This document shows, piece after piece, positions 1 to 10,333 of a stretch of 64,000 nt of DNA (positions are counted from its first letter, which is position 1; each line of letters starts with the position of its first letter). Made by a program: the position numbers and the translations under genes. The notes beneath the pieces were generated by a model. That model worked only from the letters and a program-made list of their open reading frames with translations, did not search any database and was not told where the DNA came from. This stretch comes from Quadrisphaera sp. DSM 44207 (lineage in GTDB: Bacteria > Actinomycetota > Actinomycetes > Actinomycetales > Quadrisphaeraceae): contig NZ_FNKA01000002.1 in assembly GCF_900101335.1 (NCBI RefSeq), positions 496,001-560,000 on the forward strand. Reading direction: 5' to 3'.

Positions 1-775
1 CCCCCAGCAGGACGGCGGCCCCGGCGTAGACCGGCCCGGTGCCCGCCACCGGCACGAGCAGCAGCGTCGCCGCGACGGTCGCCCACGTGTACGCGACCAC
101 CTGGCGCCCGACGGCGGTGGGGGTGGCGACCACGGGCAGCATCGGGACGCCGACCTCGGCGTAGTCGTCCCGGTACTTGATCGACAGCGGCCAGTAGTGC
201 GGCGGCGTCCAGAGGAAGATCACCGCGAACAGCACCCAGGGCGTCCACGAGAGGCTGCCCGTGACCGCGGACCACCCGATGAGCACGGGCATGCAGCCGG
301 CGGCGCCGCCCCAGACGATGTTCTGCCGCGTGCGCCGCTTGAGGCCGAGGGTGTAGACGAGCACGTAGAACGCGATCGCCAGCCCGGCCAGCAGCGCCGA
401 GAGCCCGTTGACGACGAGGGCCAGCCACGCGACCGCCACGACCCCGAGCCCGAGGCCGAACGCGAGCGCCTCGCCCGGGCGCACCACGCCGGTCACGAGC
501 GGGCGGCGCCCGGTGCGGTGCATCCGCATGTCGATGTCGCGGTCGAGGTAGCAGTTCAGGGCGTTCGCGCTCGCCGCGGCGAGCGTGCCGCCGACGAGGG
601 TCGCGCCCAGCAGGCCCAGGGGCGGCAGGCCCCGGTCGGCCAGCATCATCGTCGGCACGGTGGTCATGAGCAGCAGCTCGATGATCCGCGGCTTCGTGAG
701 CGCCACGAAGCCGAGCAGGCGCTGGCCGGTGGTCCACCGGGCCGGGGACGGGGCGACGTGCTCGACGGCGGTCAC
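1..775 (-). CDS. ctaB: Heme o synthase (protoheme IX farnesyltransferase), partial
   Basis: UbiA-type membrane prenyltransferase that farnesylates heme b to heme o on the way to aa3-type cytochrome oxidase. About 258 residues are visible from a GTG at 775; the C-terminus lies beyond the left edge. Residues 74-82 carry the N-x3-D-x3-D prenyl-diphosphate motif (NCYLDRDID), preceded by the conserved [11 protein letters not shown] helix at about 26-36. The last visible residues ([11 protein letters not shown]) also fit a late transmembrane helix of this family. It is divergent from the pentose-phosphate operon, a common actinobacterial arrangement. It is missing from simple ORF lists only because its stop codon is outside the window. 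Identity is secure; the GTG start is the most likely of the available ones. Confidence 0.93.
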   Translation of the reverse strand, partial: MTAVEHVAPSPARWTTGQRLLGFVALTKPRIIELLLMTTVPTMMLADRGLPPLGLLGATLVGGTLAAASANALNCYLDRDIDMRMHRTGRRPLVTGVVRPGEALAFGLGLGVVAVAWLALVVNGLSALLAGLAIAFYVLVYTLGLKRRTRQNIVWGGAAGCMPVLIGWSAVTGSLSWTPWVLFAVIFLWTPPHYWPLSIKYRDDYAEVGVPMLPVVATPTAVGRQVVAYTWATVAATLLLVPVAGTGPVYAGAAVLLG

Positions 776-989
776 GGGCGGTCGTGGTCCTCGCTCGCGA
801 GGGGTCCCCGAGGGGCTGGCGCTCCACTCTACGACCACGCCCCGCGGCCGCAGCCGCTGCGGTGTGGCGGGGCAGGAGGGGGTGAGTAGGCTTCCGACGA
901 CGGGCGGCGAAGTCGACGACCGCCGGTGTGACAGCCATCAGGGCCGCGCGCGCGTGCCCCTTGCGCGCGGCGCGAGGGAAGGACCCCGA
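776..989. promoter_or_regulatory. Divergent ctaB/tkt intergenic region with candidate -10 boxes
   Basis: A 214-nt non-coding gap between divergent genes. Candidate -10 boxes are TAGAGT on the minus strand (826-831) for ctaB and TAGGCT on the plus strand (887-892) for tkt. Neither has a convincing -35 box. A short palindrome CCGCAG-CCG-CTGCGG lies at 848-862 between them. A GC-rich stretch at about 930-970 could fold in the tkt leader. Assignment is by pattern only. Confidence 0.3.
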
Positions 990-3176
990 GTGACCAGCAC
1001 GGACGTCAGCACCACCAGCACCGCTCTGGAGTGGGACGAGACCGACCAGCGGGCCGTCGACACGATCCGCGTCCTGGCCGCCGACGCCGTCCAGAAGGCC
1101 GGCAACGGCCACCCGGGCACGGCCATGAGCCTGGCGCCGGCCGCGTACCTGCTGTTCCAGAAGCTCATGCGCCACGACCCGTCCGACCCGCTGTGGCCTG
1201 GGCGCGACCGCTTCGTCCTGTCGGCCGGGCACTCCAGCCTCACCCTGTACATCCAGCTGTACCTGGCCGGCTTCGGCCTGGAGCTGGAGGACCTGCAGGC
1301 GCTGCGCACGTGGGGCTCGAAGACCCCCGGCCACCCCGAGTACCAGCACACCCCCGGCGTGGAGATCACCACCGGCCCCCTCGGCCAGGGCCTGGCCAGC
1401 GCCGTGGGCATGGCCATGGCCGCCCGCCGCGAGCGCGGCCTGCTCGACCCGGACGCCGCGACCGGCGAGAGCCCGTTCGACCACTCCGTCTACGTCATCG
1501 CCTCCGACGGCGACCTGCAGGAGGGCGTCACTGCCGAGGCCAGCTCCCTGGCCGGCCACCAGGAGCTGGGGAACCTCGTCGTCCTCTACGACCAGAACCA
1601 CATCTCCATCGAGGACGACACCGACATCGCCTTCAGCGAGGACGTCCTCAAGCGGTACGAGGCCTACGGCTGGCACACCCAGGAGGTGGACTGGACGCAC
1701 GGCGGCAGCGAGTACTCCGAGGACGTCGAGGGCCTGTGGTCCGCCCTGCAGGCGGCCCGCGCCGAGACCGGCCGGCCCTCGATCATCGCCCTGCGCACGA
1801 TCATCGCGTGGCCCGCGCCGAAGGCGCAGAACACCGGCAAGGCCCACGGCTCCGCCCTCGGCGAGGACGAGGTCAGGGCGACCAAGCAGGTCCTGGGCTT
1901 CGACCCCGAGCAGACCTTCGCCGTCGAGGACGCCGTGATCGAGCGCACCCGCGGCCTCGCCGAGCGCCTGCGCCCGCAGCGAGAGGAGTGGGACGCCGCC
2001 TACGCCGCCTGGCGCGAGGCGAACCCCGAGCGGGCCGCGTTCCTGGACCGCACCAGCGAGCGCCGCCTGCCCGAGGGCTGGACGTCGGCGCTGCCGTCCT
2101 TCCCGGCCGGCAAGGACGTCTCCACCCGCAAGGCCTCCGGCGCGGTGCTCACGGCGCTCGCCCCGGTGCTGCCCGAGCTGTGGGGCGGCTCCGCGGACCT
2201 GGCGGAGAGCAACAACACGACGATGGAGGGCGAGCCCTCCTTCGTCCCCGCGCACCGCGCCACCCGCAGCTGGGCCGGGAACGAGCACGGGCGCACGCTG
2301 CACTTCGGCATCCGCGAGCACGCCATGGGCTCGATCCTCAACGGGATCACGCTGCACGACGGGCTGCGGGCCTACGGCGGCACGTTCCTGGTCTTCAGCG
2401 ACTACATGCGCCCCGCCGTCCGCCTCGCCGCGCTGATGCAGATCCCCACGATCTACGTGTGGACCCACGACTCCATCGGCCTGGGCGAGGACGGCCCGAC
2501 CCACCAGCCGGTCGAGCACCTGGCCGCCCTGCGCGCCATCCCGGGCCTGTCCGTCGTCCGCCCCGCCGACGCCAACGAGACCGCCGTCGCCTGGCGCGGG
2601 ATCCTCGAGCGCACGAACGGGCCGGCCGGCCTGACCCTGACGCGCCAGAACGTGCCGACGTTCGAGCGCGGGGACGGCGACGCGACGCCGGAGTCCTTCG
2701 GCTCCGCGCAGGGCGTGCTGCGCGGCGGGTACGTGCTCGCCGAGGCCAGCACCGGCACCCCGCAGGTGGTGCTCGTCGGCACGGGCTCGGAGGTGCAGAT
2801 CGCGGTCGCCGCGCGCGAGCAGCTGGAGGCCGACGGCATCGCGACCCGCGTGGTCTCCATGCCGTGCCGCGAGTGGTTCGCCGAGCAGGACGCCGAGTAC
2901 CGCGAGTCAGTGCTGCCGCCGTCCGTGCGCGCGCGCGTGTCGGTGGAGGCCGGGGTGGCCGCCGGGTGGCGCGACGTCGTCGGGGACGCCGGGCGCTCCG
3001 TGTCCCTGGAGCACTTCGGCGCCTCCGCCGACTACCAGACCCTCTACGCCGAGCTGGGCTTCACGGCCGAGCACGTGGCCGCGGCGGCCCGCGAGTCCCT
3101 GCAGCAGCAGGACTCCGCGACCCCGGGCAGCGCGGCGGGCTCCAGCTCCCCCTCCGGCGGCACCGCCGACCGCTGA
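990..3176 (+). CDS. tkt: Transketolase
   Basis: Thiamine-diphosphate enzyme moving two-carbon units between sugar phosphates in the non-oxidative pentose-phosphate pathway; cytosolic. The 728-residue product has the family's usual length. Visible features are HPG at 41-43, the ThDP/Mg motif SDGDLQEG at 172-179 closed by DQN at 201-203, and the pyrimidine-domain segment with [11 protein letters not shown] and [15 protein letters not shown]. The GTG at 990 is chosen because the protein family begins here and GAGGGAAGGA lies just upstream; the open frame extends back to 585 without family similarity and runs antisense to ctaB. It is first gene of a six-gene pentose-phosphate operon. The C-terminal 20 residues are Ser/Gly/Ala-rich and look like a dispensable tail. 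Confidence 0.97.
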   Translation: MTSTDVSTTSTALEWDETDQRAVDTIRVLAADAVQKAGNGHPGTAMSLAPAAYLLFQKLMRHDPSDPLWPGRDRFVLSAGHSSLTLYIQLYLAGFGLELEDLQALRTWGSKTPGHPEYQHTPGVEITTGPLGQGLASAVGMAMAARRERGLLDPDAATGESPFDHSVYVIASDGDLQEGVTAEASSLAGHQELGNLVVLYDQNHISIEDDTDIAFSEDVLKRYEAYGWHTQEVDWTHGGSEYSEDVEGLWSALQAARAETGRPSIIALRTIIAWPAPKAQNTGKAHGSALGEDEVRATKQVLGFDPEQTFAVEDAVIERTRGLAERLRPQREEWDAAYAAWREANPERAAFLDRTSERRLPEGWTSALPSFPAGKDVSTRKASGAVLTALAPVLPELWGGSADLAESNNTTMEGEPSFVPAHRATRSWAGNEHGRTLHFGIREHAMGSILNGITLHDGLRAYGGTFLVFSDYMRPAVRLAALMQIPTIYVWTHDSIGLGEDGPTHQPVEHLAALRAIPGLSVVRPADANETAVAWRGILERTNGPAGLTLTRQNVPTFERGDGDATPESFGSAQGVLRGGYVLAEASTGTPQVVLVGTGSEVQIAVAAREQLEADGIATRVVSMPCREWFAEQDAEYRESVLPPSVRARVSVEAGVAAGWRDVVGDAGRSVSLEHFGASADYQTLYAELGFTAEHVAAAARESLQQQDSATPGSAAGSSSPSGGTADR

Positions 3177-3178
3177 CC

Positions 3179-3202
3179 CGACCTCCCGACCTCCCGACCT
3201 CC
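3179..3202. repeat. Short 8-bp tandem repeat between tkt and tal
   Basis: Three exact copies of CGACCTCC directly after the tkt stop, followed by a partial copy and a fourth CACCTCCCGACC-like unit. It fills most of the 70-nt tkt-tal gap and sits upstream of the AAGGAG ribosome site of tal. No function is evident. Confidence 0.6.
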
Positions 3203-3246
3203 CGACCGGCACCTCCCGACCGGGACCCCCGACAAGGAGCACGGAC

Positions 3247-4389
3247 ATGAGCAACCCCGCACTGACCGCCCTCAGCCAGGCCGGCGTGTCGATCTGGCTG
3301 GACGACCTCTCCCGCGAGCTGACCGACTCGGGCGCGCTGCAGCAGCTGATCGACGACAAGAACGTCGTCGGGGTCACGAGCAACCCGACGATCTTCGCCT
3401 CGGCGCTGGCCAAGGGCGACCGCTACACCGAGCAGCTCGCCGAGGTCGCCGCCCGCGGCGGCGACCTCGAGCAGGTGGTGGAGCAGGCGGTCCTGGAGGT
3501 CACCACGACCGACGTGCGCAGGGCCTGCGACATCTTCGCCCCCGTCTACGAGGCGAGCGGGGGCCAGGACGGGCGGGTCTCCCTCGAGGTCGACCCGCGC
3601 CTGGCCCACGACCGCAGGGCCACCGAGGAGGCCGCCCGCACGCTGTGGCGGACCGTGGACCGGCCCAACCTCATGATCAAGATCCCGGCCGTGGAGGACG
3701 GGCTGCCCGCCATCACCACCGCCCTGGCGGAGGGGATCAGCGTCAACGTCACGCTGATCTTCAGCCTCGACCGCTACCGGGCCGTGATGAACGCCCACCT
3801 GACCGGCCTGGAGCAGGCCCGCGAGAAGGGGCTGGACCTCTCCCGGATCCAGTCGGTGGCCAGCTTCTTCGTCTCCCGGGTGGACACCGACGTGGACGCG
3901 CGGCTGAACGAGATCGGCACCGAGGAGGCGCTCGCCCTGCGCGGGAAGGCGGCGCTCGCCAACGCCCGCCTGGCGTTCCAGGCCTACGAGGAGGTCCTCG
4001 CCTCCCCGCGCTGGCAGGTCCTCGCGGACGCCGGGGCCACGCCGCAGCGGCCGCTGTGGGCCTCCACCGGGGTGAAGAACCCCGACTACCCGGACACCCT
4101 CTACGTCTCCGAGCTGGTCACGGACGGCGTGGTCAACACCATGCCGGGATCCACCCTGGAGGCGTTCGCCGACCACGGCGAGGTGCGCGGCGACACGGTG
4201 CGCGGCACGTACGAGGAGGCCTCGCAGGTGCTCGACGCCCTGGCGCGCCTGGGCATCTCCTACTCCGAGGTCGTCGAGGGCCTCGAGCGCGAGGCCGTGA
4301 GCAAGTTCGAGAAGTCCTGGGGCGAGCTGACCGGCACGGTCCGCGACGAGCTCGAGCGCGCCGCGATCCAGGCCGGCGGTGACCGGTGA
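3247..4389 (+). CDS. tal: Transaldolase
   Basis: Transfers dihydroxyacetone units between sedoheptulose-7-phosphate and glyceraldehyde-3-phosphate. The 380-residue length fits the long actinobacterial transaldolases. TSNPTIF at 44-50 and [12 protein letters not shown], with the Schiff-base Lys at 145, identify it; a second conserved segment is [11 protein letters not shown]. The ATG has AAGGAG seven bases upstream. The stop overlaps the pgi start by 4 nt (GTGA), so pgi is probably translationally coupled. Confidence 0.97.
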   Translation: MSNPALTALSQAGVSIWLDDLSRELTDSGALQQLIDDKNVVGVTSNPTIFASALAKGDRYTEQLAEVAARGGDLEQVVEQAVLEVTTTDVRRACDIFAPVYEASGGQDGRVSLEVDPRLAHDRRATEEAARTLWRTVDRPNLMIKIPAVEDGLPAITTALAEGISVNVTLIFSLDRYRAVMNAHLTGLEQAREKGLDLSRIQSVASFFVSRVDTDVDARLNEIGTEEALALRGKAALANARLAFQAYEEVLASPRWQVLADAGATPQRPLWASTGVKNPDYPDTLYVSELVTDGVVNTMPGSTLEAFADHGEVRGDTVRGTYEEASQVLDALARLGISYSEVVEGLEREAVSKFEKSWGELTGTVRDELERAAIQAGGDR

Positions 4390-6059
4390 CGAGCAGCACC
4401 CCCAGCACCGGTCCCACCACCGGTCTCGGCGTCGAGGTCTCCGGCGCCGCCGAGGACGCCGTCCGCACCCGCCTGCCCTCCCTGCTCTCCGACCGCGTCG
4501 CGTCCCGGCTCGCGTCCGGTGACGCGACCCTGTGGGGCCCGGCGGCCGAGGAGGAGGCGTCGAAGCGGCTGGGGTGGGTGCACCTGCCCACCTCCTCCCG
4601 CCCGCTCGTGGAGCGGATCACCGCGCTGCGCGAGCAGCTGCGCGCCGAGGGCGTCGACCACGTCGTGCTGTGCGGCATGGGCGGCTCCTCGCTCGCGCCC
4701 GAGGTGATCACGGCGACGGCCGGCGTGGAGCTGACGGTCCTCGACGGCACCGACCCCGACCAGGTCGCCCGCGCCCTGCACGACCGGCTCGAGCGCACGG
4801 TCGTCGTGGTCAGCAGCAAGTCCGGCTCCACCGTGGAGACCGACAGCCAGCGCCGGGCGCTGGAGGCCGCGATGACCGAGGCGGGCATCGACGCGAGGAG
4901 CCGCGTCGTCGTCGTCACCGACCCCGGCTCGCCGCTGCAGCAGGCCGCCACCGAGGCCGGCTACCGCGCCGTGATCGAGGCCGACCCGACCGTCGGGGGC
5001 CGCTACTCGGCGCTGACGGCGTTCGGGCTCGTGCCCTCCGGGCTGGCGGGCGCGGACGTCGGGGTCCTGCTGGAGGAGGCCGCCGCGGTCACCGAGGTGC
5101 TCGCCGCCGACGACCCGCTCAACCCCGCGCTCGTCCTCGGCGCCGCCCTCGGCGGCAGCGAGGGCCGCGACAAGGTCGTCGTCGTCGACGACGGCTCCGG
5201 GCTCGTCGGCTTCGGGGACTGGGCCGAGCAGCTGATCGCCGAGTCCACGGGCAAGGAGGGCACCGGCCTGCTCCCCGTCGTCGTCGCCTCCGCGGACGAC
5301 CCCGAGGTCCTCGACCCGCCCCCGGACGTGCTCGTGGTGCACCTGACGCGCTCCGTCTCCCCCGACTTCGCGCACCGCCCCGAGCGCGCCGAGGTGGCCG
5401 TGGCGGGCACCCTGGGCGCGCAGGTGCAGCTGTGGGAGCACGCCGTCGCCGTCGCCGGGAAGGTGCTGGGGATCAACCCCTTCGACCAGCCGGACGTCGA
5501 GAGCGCCAAGGCCGCTGCCCGCGGCCTGCTCGACGCGACGCCCGAGCCGGAGCCGGCGCAGCTGGTCGACGGCGCGATCGAGGTGCGCGCCACCCCCGGC
5601 CTGCTCGACGGCGTGAGCGACGCCGCGGGCGCGGTCGAGGCGCTGCTCGGGCGGCTGGACCCGCAGCGCGGCTACCTGGCGGTCATGGCCTACCTCGACC
5701 GCCTGGGCCACCCGGAGCTGGAGCGGGTGCGCCCGGCGCTCGCCCGGCGCACCGGGCGGCCGGTCACCTTCGGGTGGGGGCCGCGGTTCTTGCACTCCAC
5801 CGGCCAGTACCACAAGGGCGGGCCCGCCACGGGCGTGTACCTGCAGGTCACGGCCGCGCCGAGCGGCGACCTGGAGGTCCCCGGGCGGCCGTTCACCTTC
5901 GGGCAGCTGGTCAGCGCGCAGGCCGGCGGCGACGCCGCCGTGCTCGCCGACCACGGCCGTCCCGTGCTGCGCCTGCACCTGACCGACCGAGCTGCCGGCA
6001 CCGCCCAGCTGCTCGACCTGCTGGGGGTCGGGGCGGCGGAGGCGGGAGGCGCCTCGTGA
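4386..6059 (+). CDS. pgi: Glucose-6-phosphate isomerase
   Basis: Interconverts glucose-6-phosphate and fructose-6-phosphate, linking glycolysis to this pentose-phosphate operon. The 557-residue protein has two SIS-type domains: [12 protein letters not shown] at 96-107 and the phosphate-binding KSGSTVET at 145-152, with [10 protein letters not shown] near 290 and a C-terminal [14 protein letters not shown] segment. The family is the actinobacterial Pgi form related to the isomerase half of Tal-Pgi fusions, rather than the E. coli type. It starts with GTG overlapping the tal stop by 4 nt, and its own stop overlaps zwf the same way. Confidence 0.93.
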   Translation: MTSSTPSTGPTTGLGVEVSGAAEDAVRTRLPSLLSDRVASRLASGDATLWGPAAEEEASKRLGWVHLPTSSRPLVERITALREQLRAEGVDHVVLCGMGGSSLAPEVITATAGVELTVLDGTDPDQVARALHDRLERTVVVVSSKSGSTVETDSQRRALEAAMTEAGIDARSRVVVVTDPGSPLQQAATEAGYRAVIEADPTVGGRYSALTAFGLVPSGLAGADVGVLLEEAAAVTEVLAADDPLNPALVLGAALGGSEGRDKVVVVDDGSGLVGFGDWAEQLIAESTGKEGTGLLPVVVASADDPEVLDPPPDVLVVHLTRSVSPDFAHRPERAEVAVAGTLGAQVQLWEHAVAVAGKVLGINPFDQPDVESAKAAARGLLDATPEPEPAQLVDGAIEVRATPGLLDGVSDAAGAVEALLGRLDPQRGYLAVMAYLDRLGHPELERVRPALARRTGRPVTFGWGPRFLHSTGQYHKGGPATGVYLQVTAAPSGDLEVPGRPFTFGQLVSAQAGGDAAVLADHGRPVLRLHLTDRAAGTAQLLDLLGVGAAEAGGAS

Positions 6060-7603
6060 GCCGCGCGGGCGCGGACCCGCTCGTCGCGGCGAACCCGCTG
6101 CGCGACCCGCGCGACAAGCGCCTGGCCCGCATCGCCGGGCCCTGCGGCATGGTGCTGTTCGGCGTCACCGGCGACCTGGCGCGCAAGAAGCTCATGCCGG
6201 CGATCTACGACCTGGCCAACCGCGGCCTGCTGCCCCCGGGGTTCTCCCTCGTCGGCTTCGCCCGGCGCGACTGGGCCGAGCAGGACTTCGGCCGGGTCGT
6301 CTACGACGCGGTCCGCCAGCACGCCCGCACCCCGTTCCGGGAGGAGGTCTGGCAGAACCTCGCCGAGGGCTTCCGATTCGTGCCCGGTGAGTTCGACGAC
6401 CCGGCCGCGTTCGACAAGCTCGCCGAGACCGTCCTCCAGCTGGACGAGGAGCGGGGCACGGGCGGCAACCACGCCTTCTACCTCTCGATCCCGCCGCGCT
6501 TCTTCCCCGTGGTCACCGAGCAGCTGGAGAAGTCCGGGCTCGCGGCCCCCGTGGAGGGCCAGTGGCGGCGCGTGGTCATCGAGAAGCCGTTCGGCCACGA
6601 CCTGGAGAGCGCCCGGGAGCTGAACGCCGTGGTGGAGCGGGTCTTCCCGCCGGACTCGGTGTTCCGGATCGACCACTACCTGGGCAAGGAGACGGTCCAG
6701 AACCTCCTGGCGCTGCGGTTCGCCAACGAGATGTTCGAGCCGATCTGGAACTCCAGCCACGTCGACCACGTGCAGATCACCATGGCCGAGGACATCGGCA
6801 TCGGCGGCCGGGCCGGGTACTACGACGGCATCGGCGCGGCGCGCGACGTGATCCAGAACCACCTGCTGCAGCTGCTGGCGCTGACCGCCATGGAGGAGCC
6901 GGTCTCCTTCTCCGCCCGCGACCTGCGCGCGGAGAAGGAGAAGGTGCTCTCCGCGGTCCGGCTGCCCGCCGACCTCGACGCCGGCACCGCCCGCGGGCAG
7001 TACGCGCCGGGCTGGCAGGGCAGCGAGCCGGTGCGCGGCTACCTGGAGGAGGAGGGGATCCCCGACGACTCGGCCACCGAGACCTACGCGGCGGTGACCC
7101 TGGAGATCGACACCCGGCGGTGGGCCGGGGTGCCGTTCTACCTGCGCACCGGCAAGCGCCTGGGCCGGCGCGTCACCGAGATCGCGATCGTCTTCAAGCC
7201 GGCGCCGCACCTGCCGTTCGAGTCCACGGCGACCGAGGAGCTGGGCCGCAACGCCCTGGTGATCCGCGTGCAGCCGGACGAGGGCGTCACCCTCCGGTTC
7301 GGGTCGAAGGTGCCGGGCACCGCCATGGAGGTCCGCGACGTCACGATGGACTTCGGGTACGGCAACGCCTTCACCGAGTCCTCCCCCGAGGCGTACGAGC
7401 GCCTGATCCTCGACGTGCTGCTCGGCGACCCGCCGCTGTTCCCCCGCCACGAGGAGGTCGAGCTGTCCTGGCGGATCCTCGACCCGGTCATCGAGCACTG
7501 GGCCGGGCAGGGTCAGCCGCAGCCGTACCCGTCCGGGACCTGGGGGCCGGCGTCGGCCGACGAGATGCTGGCCCGCACCGGCCGCACCTGGAGGCGGCCG
7601 TGA
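6056..7603 (+). CDS. zwf: Glucose-6-phosphate 1-dehydrogenase (canonical copy)
   Basis: Oxidises glucose-6-phosphate to 6-phosphogluconolactone with reduction of NADP+, opening the oxidative pentose-phosphate pathway. It is 515 residues long. The nucleotide-binding GVTGDLARKKL lies at 36-46, EKPFG at 176-180, and the active-site RIDHYLGK at 204-211 with catalytic His207 and substrate Lys211 intact. GTG start overlaps the pgi stop by 4 nt; its stop overlaps opcA by 4 nt. A divergent paralogue with a changed motif lies at 29705-31081, so this is the copy expected to carry flux. Confidence 0.97.
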   Translation: MSRAGADPLVAANPLRDPRDKRLARIAGPCGMVLFGVTGDLARKKLMPAIYDLANRGLLPPGFSLVGFARRDWAEQDFGRVVYDAVRQHARTPFREEVWQNLAEGFRFVPGEFDDPAAFDKLAETVLQLDEERGTGGNHAFYLSIPPRFFPVVTEQLEKSGLAAPVEGQWRRVVIEKPFGHDLESARELNAVVERVFPPDSVFRIDHYLGKETVQNLLALRFANEMFEPIWNSSHVDHVQITMAEDIGIGGRAGYYDGIGAARDVIQNHLLQLLALTAMEEPVSFSARDLRAEKEKVLSAVRLPADLDAGTARGQYAPGWQGSEPVRGYLEEEGIPDDSATETYAAVTLEIDTRRWAGVPFYLRTGKRLGRRVTEIAIVFKPAPHLPFESTATEELGRNALVIRVQPDEGVTLRFGSKVPGTAMEVRDVTMDFGYGNAFTESSPEAYERLILDVLLGDPPLFPRHEEVELSWRILDPVIEHWAGQGQPQPYPSGTWGPASADEMLARTGRTWRRP

Positions 7604-8793
7604 TCGTCGACATGCCGAACACGTCGACCGGGGCGATCGCCAAGCGGCTGGTCGACCTGCGCGAGACCGGCGGGGCGGTCGCCCTGGGGCGGGTGCTCAC
7701 CCTCGTCGTCCCCACGGACGACGAGCGGGCCGAGGCGGCCATCGCCGCCGCCAACGAGGCCAGCCGGGAGCACCCGTGCCGGATCATCGTCCTGGCCCGC
7801 GGCGAGCGGCGGGGCACCATCCGCCTCGACGGCCAGATCCGCGTCGGCGGTGACGCCGGCGCCAGCGAGGTCGTGGTGCTGCGCAGCTACGGCCCGCTGT
7901 CCGACCACGCGGACTCGATGGTCATCCCGCTGCTGCTGCCCGACGCCCCCGTGGTGACCTGGTGGCCCGGCGAGCCGCCGGAGGACCCCGCCGCCGACCC
8001 CATCGGGGCGATGGGCCAGCGCCGCATCACCGACTCCGCGGCGAGCGCGGACCCGCCGGCCGCCCTGCGGCGCCTGGCCGCCTGCCACGGCCCCGGTGAC
8101 ACCGACTTCGCCTGGACCCGGCTGACCCTGTGGCGCGGCTACCTGGCCGCGGCGCTGGACGGGAGGCCCGAGGAGCCGATCACCGCGGCGGCGGTGACCG
8201 GCGCCGTCGACAGCCCCAGCAGCGACCTGCTCGCGGCCTGGCTGACCTGGGCGCTCGAGTGCCCGGTCACGCGGGTGAACGCCGATCCCGGCAGCGGCAT
8301 CATCGGGGTGCGCCTGGAGCGGGCGTCCGGCGCGGTGGAGCTGGTGCGCCCCGACGGCCGCGTCGCCACCCTCACCCAGCCCGGGCAGCCGGACCGCCGC
8401 CTCACCCTGGCGCGGCGCGCGGACTCCGAGTGCCTCGCCGAGGAGCTGCGGCGCCTGGACCCGGACGACATCTTCGGCGACGTCGTCACCCGGGGCCTGC
8501 CGGCCCTGGAGGAGGAGGACGCCATCGGCGTCGACGAGGCGCAGCGGCGCGGCGCCATCACCCCTGCCGAGCAGGTGCGCCAGCGCGGGGAGGAGCTGGA
8601 CGCCCACGCCGCCGAGGTCGCCCGCGGCATCGCCGGGGCCGAGCCCAGCGGCATCGAGCTCGAGGGGCCCAGCGGCCCCCTCGACGAGCAGGGCCGGCCC
8701 GCGGGCGAGGGCCACCGTCCCCAGGACGACGCGGTCGCGTCACCGGGGGGCGACCGGTCCGGGGAGTCCGGCGAGTCCGCGGACGCCCCGTGA
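7600..8793 (+). CDS. opcA: Glucose-6-phosphate dehydrogenase assembly/activator protein OpcA
   Basis: OpcA is required for full activity of glucose-6-phosphate dehydrogenase in actinobacteria and cyanobacteria, and typically sits directly after zwf, as here. The 397-residue product starts VIVDMPNTSTGAIAKRL, has the family's HPCRIIVLARG segment near residue 65, and the VVTWWPGEPPEDP segment near 120. The last 80 or so residues are acidic and low-complexity, with no recognisable domain. GTG start and stop each overlap the neighbours by 4 nt. Confidence 0.93.
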   Translation: MIVDMPNTSTGAIAKRLVDLRETGGAVALGRVLTLVVPTDDERAEAAIAAANEASREHPCRIIVLARGERRGTIRLDGQIRVGGDAGASEVVVLRSYGPLSDHADSMVIPLLLPDAPVVTWWPGEPPEDPAADPIGAMGQRRITDSAASADPPAALRRLAACHGPGDTDFAWTRLTLWRGYLAAALDGRPEEPITAAAVTGAVDSPSSDLLAAWLTWALECPVTRVNADPGSGIIGVRLERASGAVELVRPDGRVATLTQPGQPDRRLTLARRADSECLAEELRRLDPDDIFGDVVTRGLPALEEEDAIGVDEAQRRGAITPAEQVRQRGEELDAHAAEVARGIAGAEPSGIELEGPSGPLDEQGRPAGEGHRPQDDAVASPGGDRSGESGESADAP

Positions 8794-9563
8794 GCCCCGC
8801 GCCGGTGGAGGTCCTCACCTCCCCCGACCGCGCGTCCCTGGCGGCCGCCGTCGCCGGCCGCCTGGTCACGCGCCTGGTCGATGTGCAGGCCCGGCGCGGA
8901 CGGGCGGGTGTGGTGCTCACCGGCGGCACGGTGGGCACCGAGGCGCTGCGCCAGGTCGCGGCCAGCCCCGCCGTGCGCTCCGTCGACTGGTCGCGCGCGG
9001 ACCTGTGGTGGGGCGACGAGCGCTTCCTGCCCGACGGGGACGGCGAGCGCAACGCCACGCAGGCGCGCGAGGCGCTGCTCGACGCGCTCACCCCCCTCGG
9101 GCTCGACCCAGCCCGCGTGCACGCCATGCCGGCCAGCGACGGCCCCGACGGCGACGACCCGGACGCCGCGGCCCGGCGCTACGCGCAGGAGCTCGCGCGC
9201 GTCGCCCGCGAGGCGGGCGTGCCGGGCCCGGTGCCCGTCTTCGACGTCCTGCTGCTCGGGGTCGGCCCGGACGGGCACGTGGCCTCGCTCTTCCCCGGCC
9301 ACCCGGGGGCCGAGGAGGCCGGGGAGCCCGTGGTGGCGGTGCGCGACGCGCCGAAGCCGCCGCCGACGCGCCTGTCCCTGACGATGCCCGTCATCACCAC
9401 GGCCGAGGAGGTCTGGTGCGTGGTCTCCGGCGCCGACAAGGCGGACGCCGCCGCTCGGGCCCTCGCCGGGCCGGGCGCGCTGCCCGCCAGCCGGGCCAGG
9501 GGCGTTCAGCGCACGCTGTGGCTCGTGGACGCCGACGCGGCCGGCGGGCTGCCGCCCGCCTGA
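8790..9563 (+). CDS. pgl: 6-phosphogluconolactonase
   Basis: Hydrolyses 6-phosphogluconolactone, the product of zwf, to 6-phosphogluconate. The 257-residue protein has the DevB-family motifs LTGGTVGTEAL, WWGDERFLP and GVGPDGHVASLFPGHP. Start is GTG overlapping the opcA stop by 4 nt. It is last in the operon and is followed by a perfect hairpin shared with the convergent rbpA gene. Confidence 0.95.
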   Translation: MSPAPVEVLTSPDRASLAAAVAGRLVTRLVDVQARRGRAGVVLTGGTVGTEALRQVAASPAVRSVDWSRADLWWGDERFLPDGDGERNATQAREALLDALTPLGLDPARVHAMPASDGPDGDDPDAAARRYAQELARVAREAGVPGPVPVFDVLLLGVGPDGHVASLFPGHPGAEEAGEPVVAVRDAPKPPPTRLSLTMPVITTAEEVWCVVSGADKADAAARALAGPGALPASRARGVQRTLWLVDADAAGGLPPA

Positions 9564-9570
9564 GCCGCTC

Positions 9571-9594
9571 GCGTCCCGTCAGCCGACGGGACGC
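9571..9594. terminator. Bidirectional hairpin between pgl and rbpA
   Basis: Perfect 10-bp stem GCGTCCCGTC / GACGGGACGC with loop AGCC, starting 8 nt after the pgl stop and overlapping the 3' end of the convergent rbpA gene. No U-tract follows, as is usual in such GC-rich genomes. Symmetry and the convergent position suggest it ends transcription both ways. Confidence 0.7.
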
Positions 9595-9932
9595 TGCCGG
9601 GCGCGGACCTTCTCCAGCGCGGTGGCGAGGATGGCCTCGCCGTCGGCGTCGCTGCGCCGCTCCTTCACGTACGCCAGGTGCGTCTTGTAGGGCTCGGTGC
9701 GCGGCGGGGCCGGCGGGTTCGCCCGGTCCTGGCCCGCGGGGAAGCCGCAGCGCTGGCAGTCCCACGTCTCGGGGACGTCCGAGCCGCCCTCCTGCGCGAA
9801 GCTCGGCTGGGTCTCGTGACCGTTGGCGCACCAGTACGACACCCGCCGGCGCGGCGCGGTGTCGCCGCGCTCCGCCTCGCCCATCGGTCCGGCGCCCACC
9901 CGGCTGCCGCGGATCGCGTTGCCACCTGCCAC
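9579..9932 (-). CDS. rbpA: RNA polymerase-binding protein RbpA
   Basis: Actinobacteria-specific RNA polymerase accessory protein that binds the principal sigma factor and stabilises open complexes. The 117-residue product has the core RVSYWCANGHETQPSF and PETWDCQRCGFPAG segments and the C-terminal sigma-interaction helix (TPYK-like EPYKTHLAYVKERRS). Cys35, His39, Cys59 and Cys62 form a potential zinc site, as in Streptomyces RbpA. Start GTG at 9932 has GAGGGAG upstream. It is convergent with pgl. Confidence 0.95.
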   Translation of the reverse strand: MAGGNAIRGSRVGAGPMGEAERGDTAPRRRVSYWCANGHETQPSFAQEGGSDVPETWDCQRCGFPAGQDRANPPAPPRTEPYKTHLAYVKERRSDADGEAILATALEKVRARQRPVG

Positions 9933-10011
9933 GGGAGTCTCCCTCGTGCTCGTGCCCGGCCGGTGCCGGAGCGGGTCGGGATCGGGCCTGCGGTGCCCGA
10001 TCGGGGGTCGG

Positions 10012-10269
10012 TCAGGACGGGGTGGTCGGCTCGAACCGCTCGATCAGGCCCAGCAGGACCACCACGGAGGCCCACACCAGGGCCACCGCGATGGTGAAGC
10101 GGTTGAGGTTGCGCTCGGCCACGCCGGAGGAGCCGGCGCTCGTGGACATGCCGCCGCCGAACATGTCCGACAGCCCGCCGCCCTTGCCCTTGTGCAGCAG
10201 GATCAGCAGGGTCAGGAACAGGCTGGTCAGGGCCAGCAGCACCATCAGGACGATGCGCAGCGCGGTCAC
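10012..10269 (-). CDS. secG: Preprotein translocase subunit SecG
   Basis: Small membrane subunit of the SecYEG translocon. The 85-residue protein has two hydrophobic segments (about 4-24 and 62-79) flanking the conserved HKGKGGGLSDMFGGG loop. It follows tpiA, the usual actinobacterial order. A TACCCT box at 10276-10281 ends 6 nt before the GTG, so a leaderless transcript is likely. Confidence 0.95.
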   Translation of the reverse strand: MTALRIVLMVLLALTSLFLTLLILLHKGKGGGLSDMFGGGMSTSAGSSGVAERNLNRFTIAVALVWASVVVLLGLIERFEPTTPS

Positions 10270-10333
10270 GGCTGCAGGGTACCGGTCACCGAGGCCCGCC
10301 AGGCCGTGCCGAGGCGCCGTGCCGAGGCCGGGC

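Noticed and set aside
585-989. N-terminal extension of transketolase to 585
   Set aside because: No transketolase similarity before residue 1 of the GTG 990 start, and it overlaps ctaB on the other strand.
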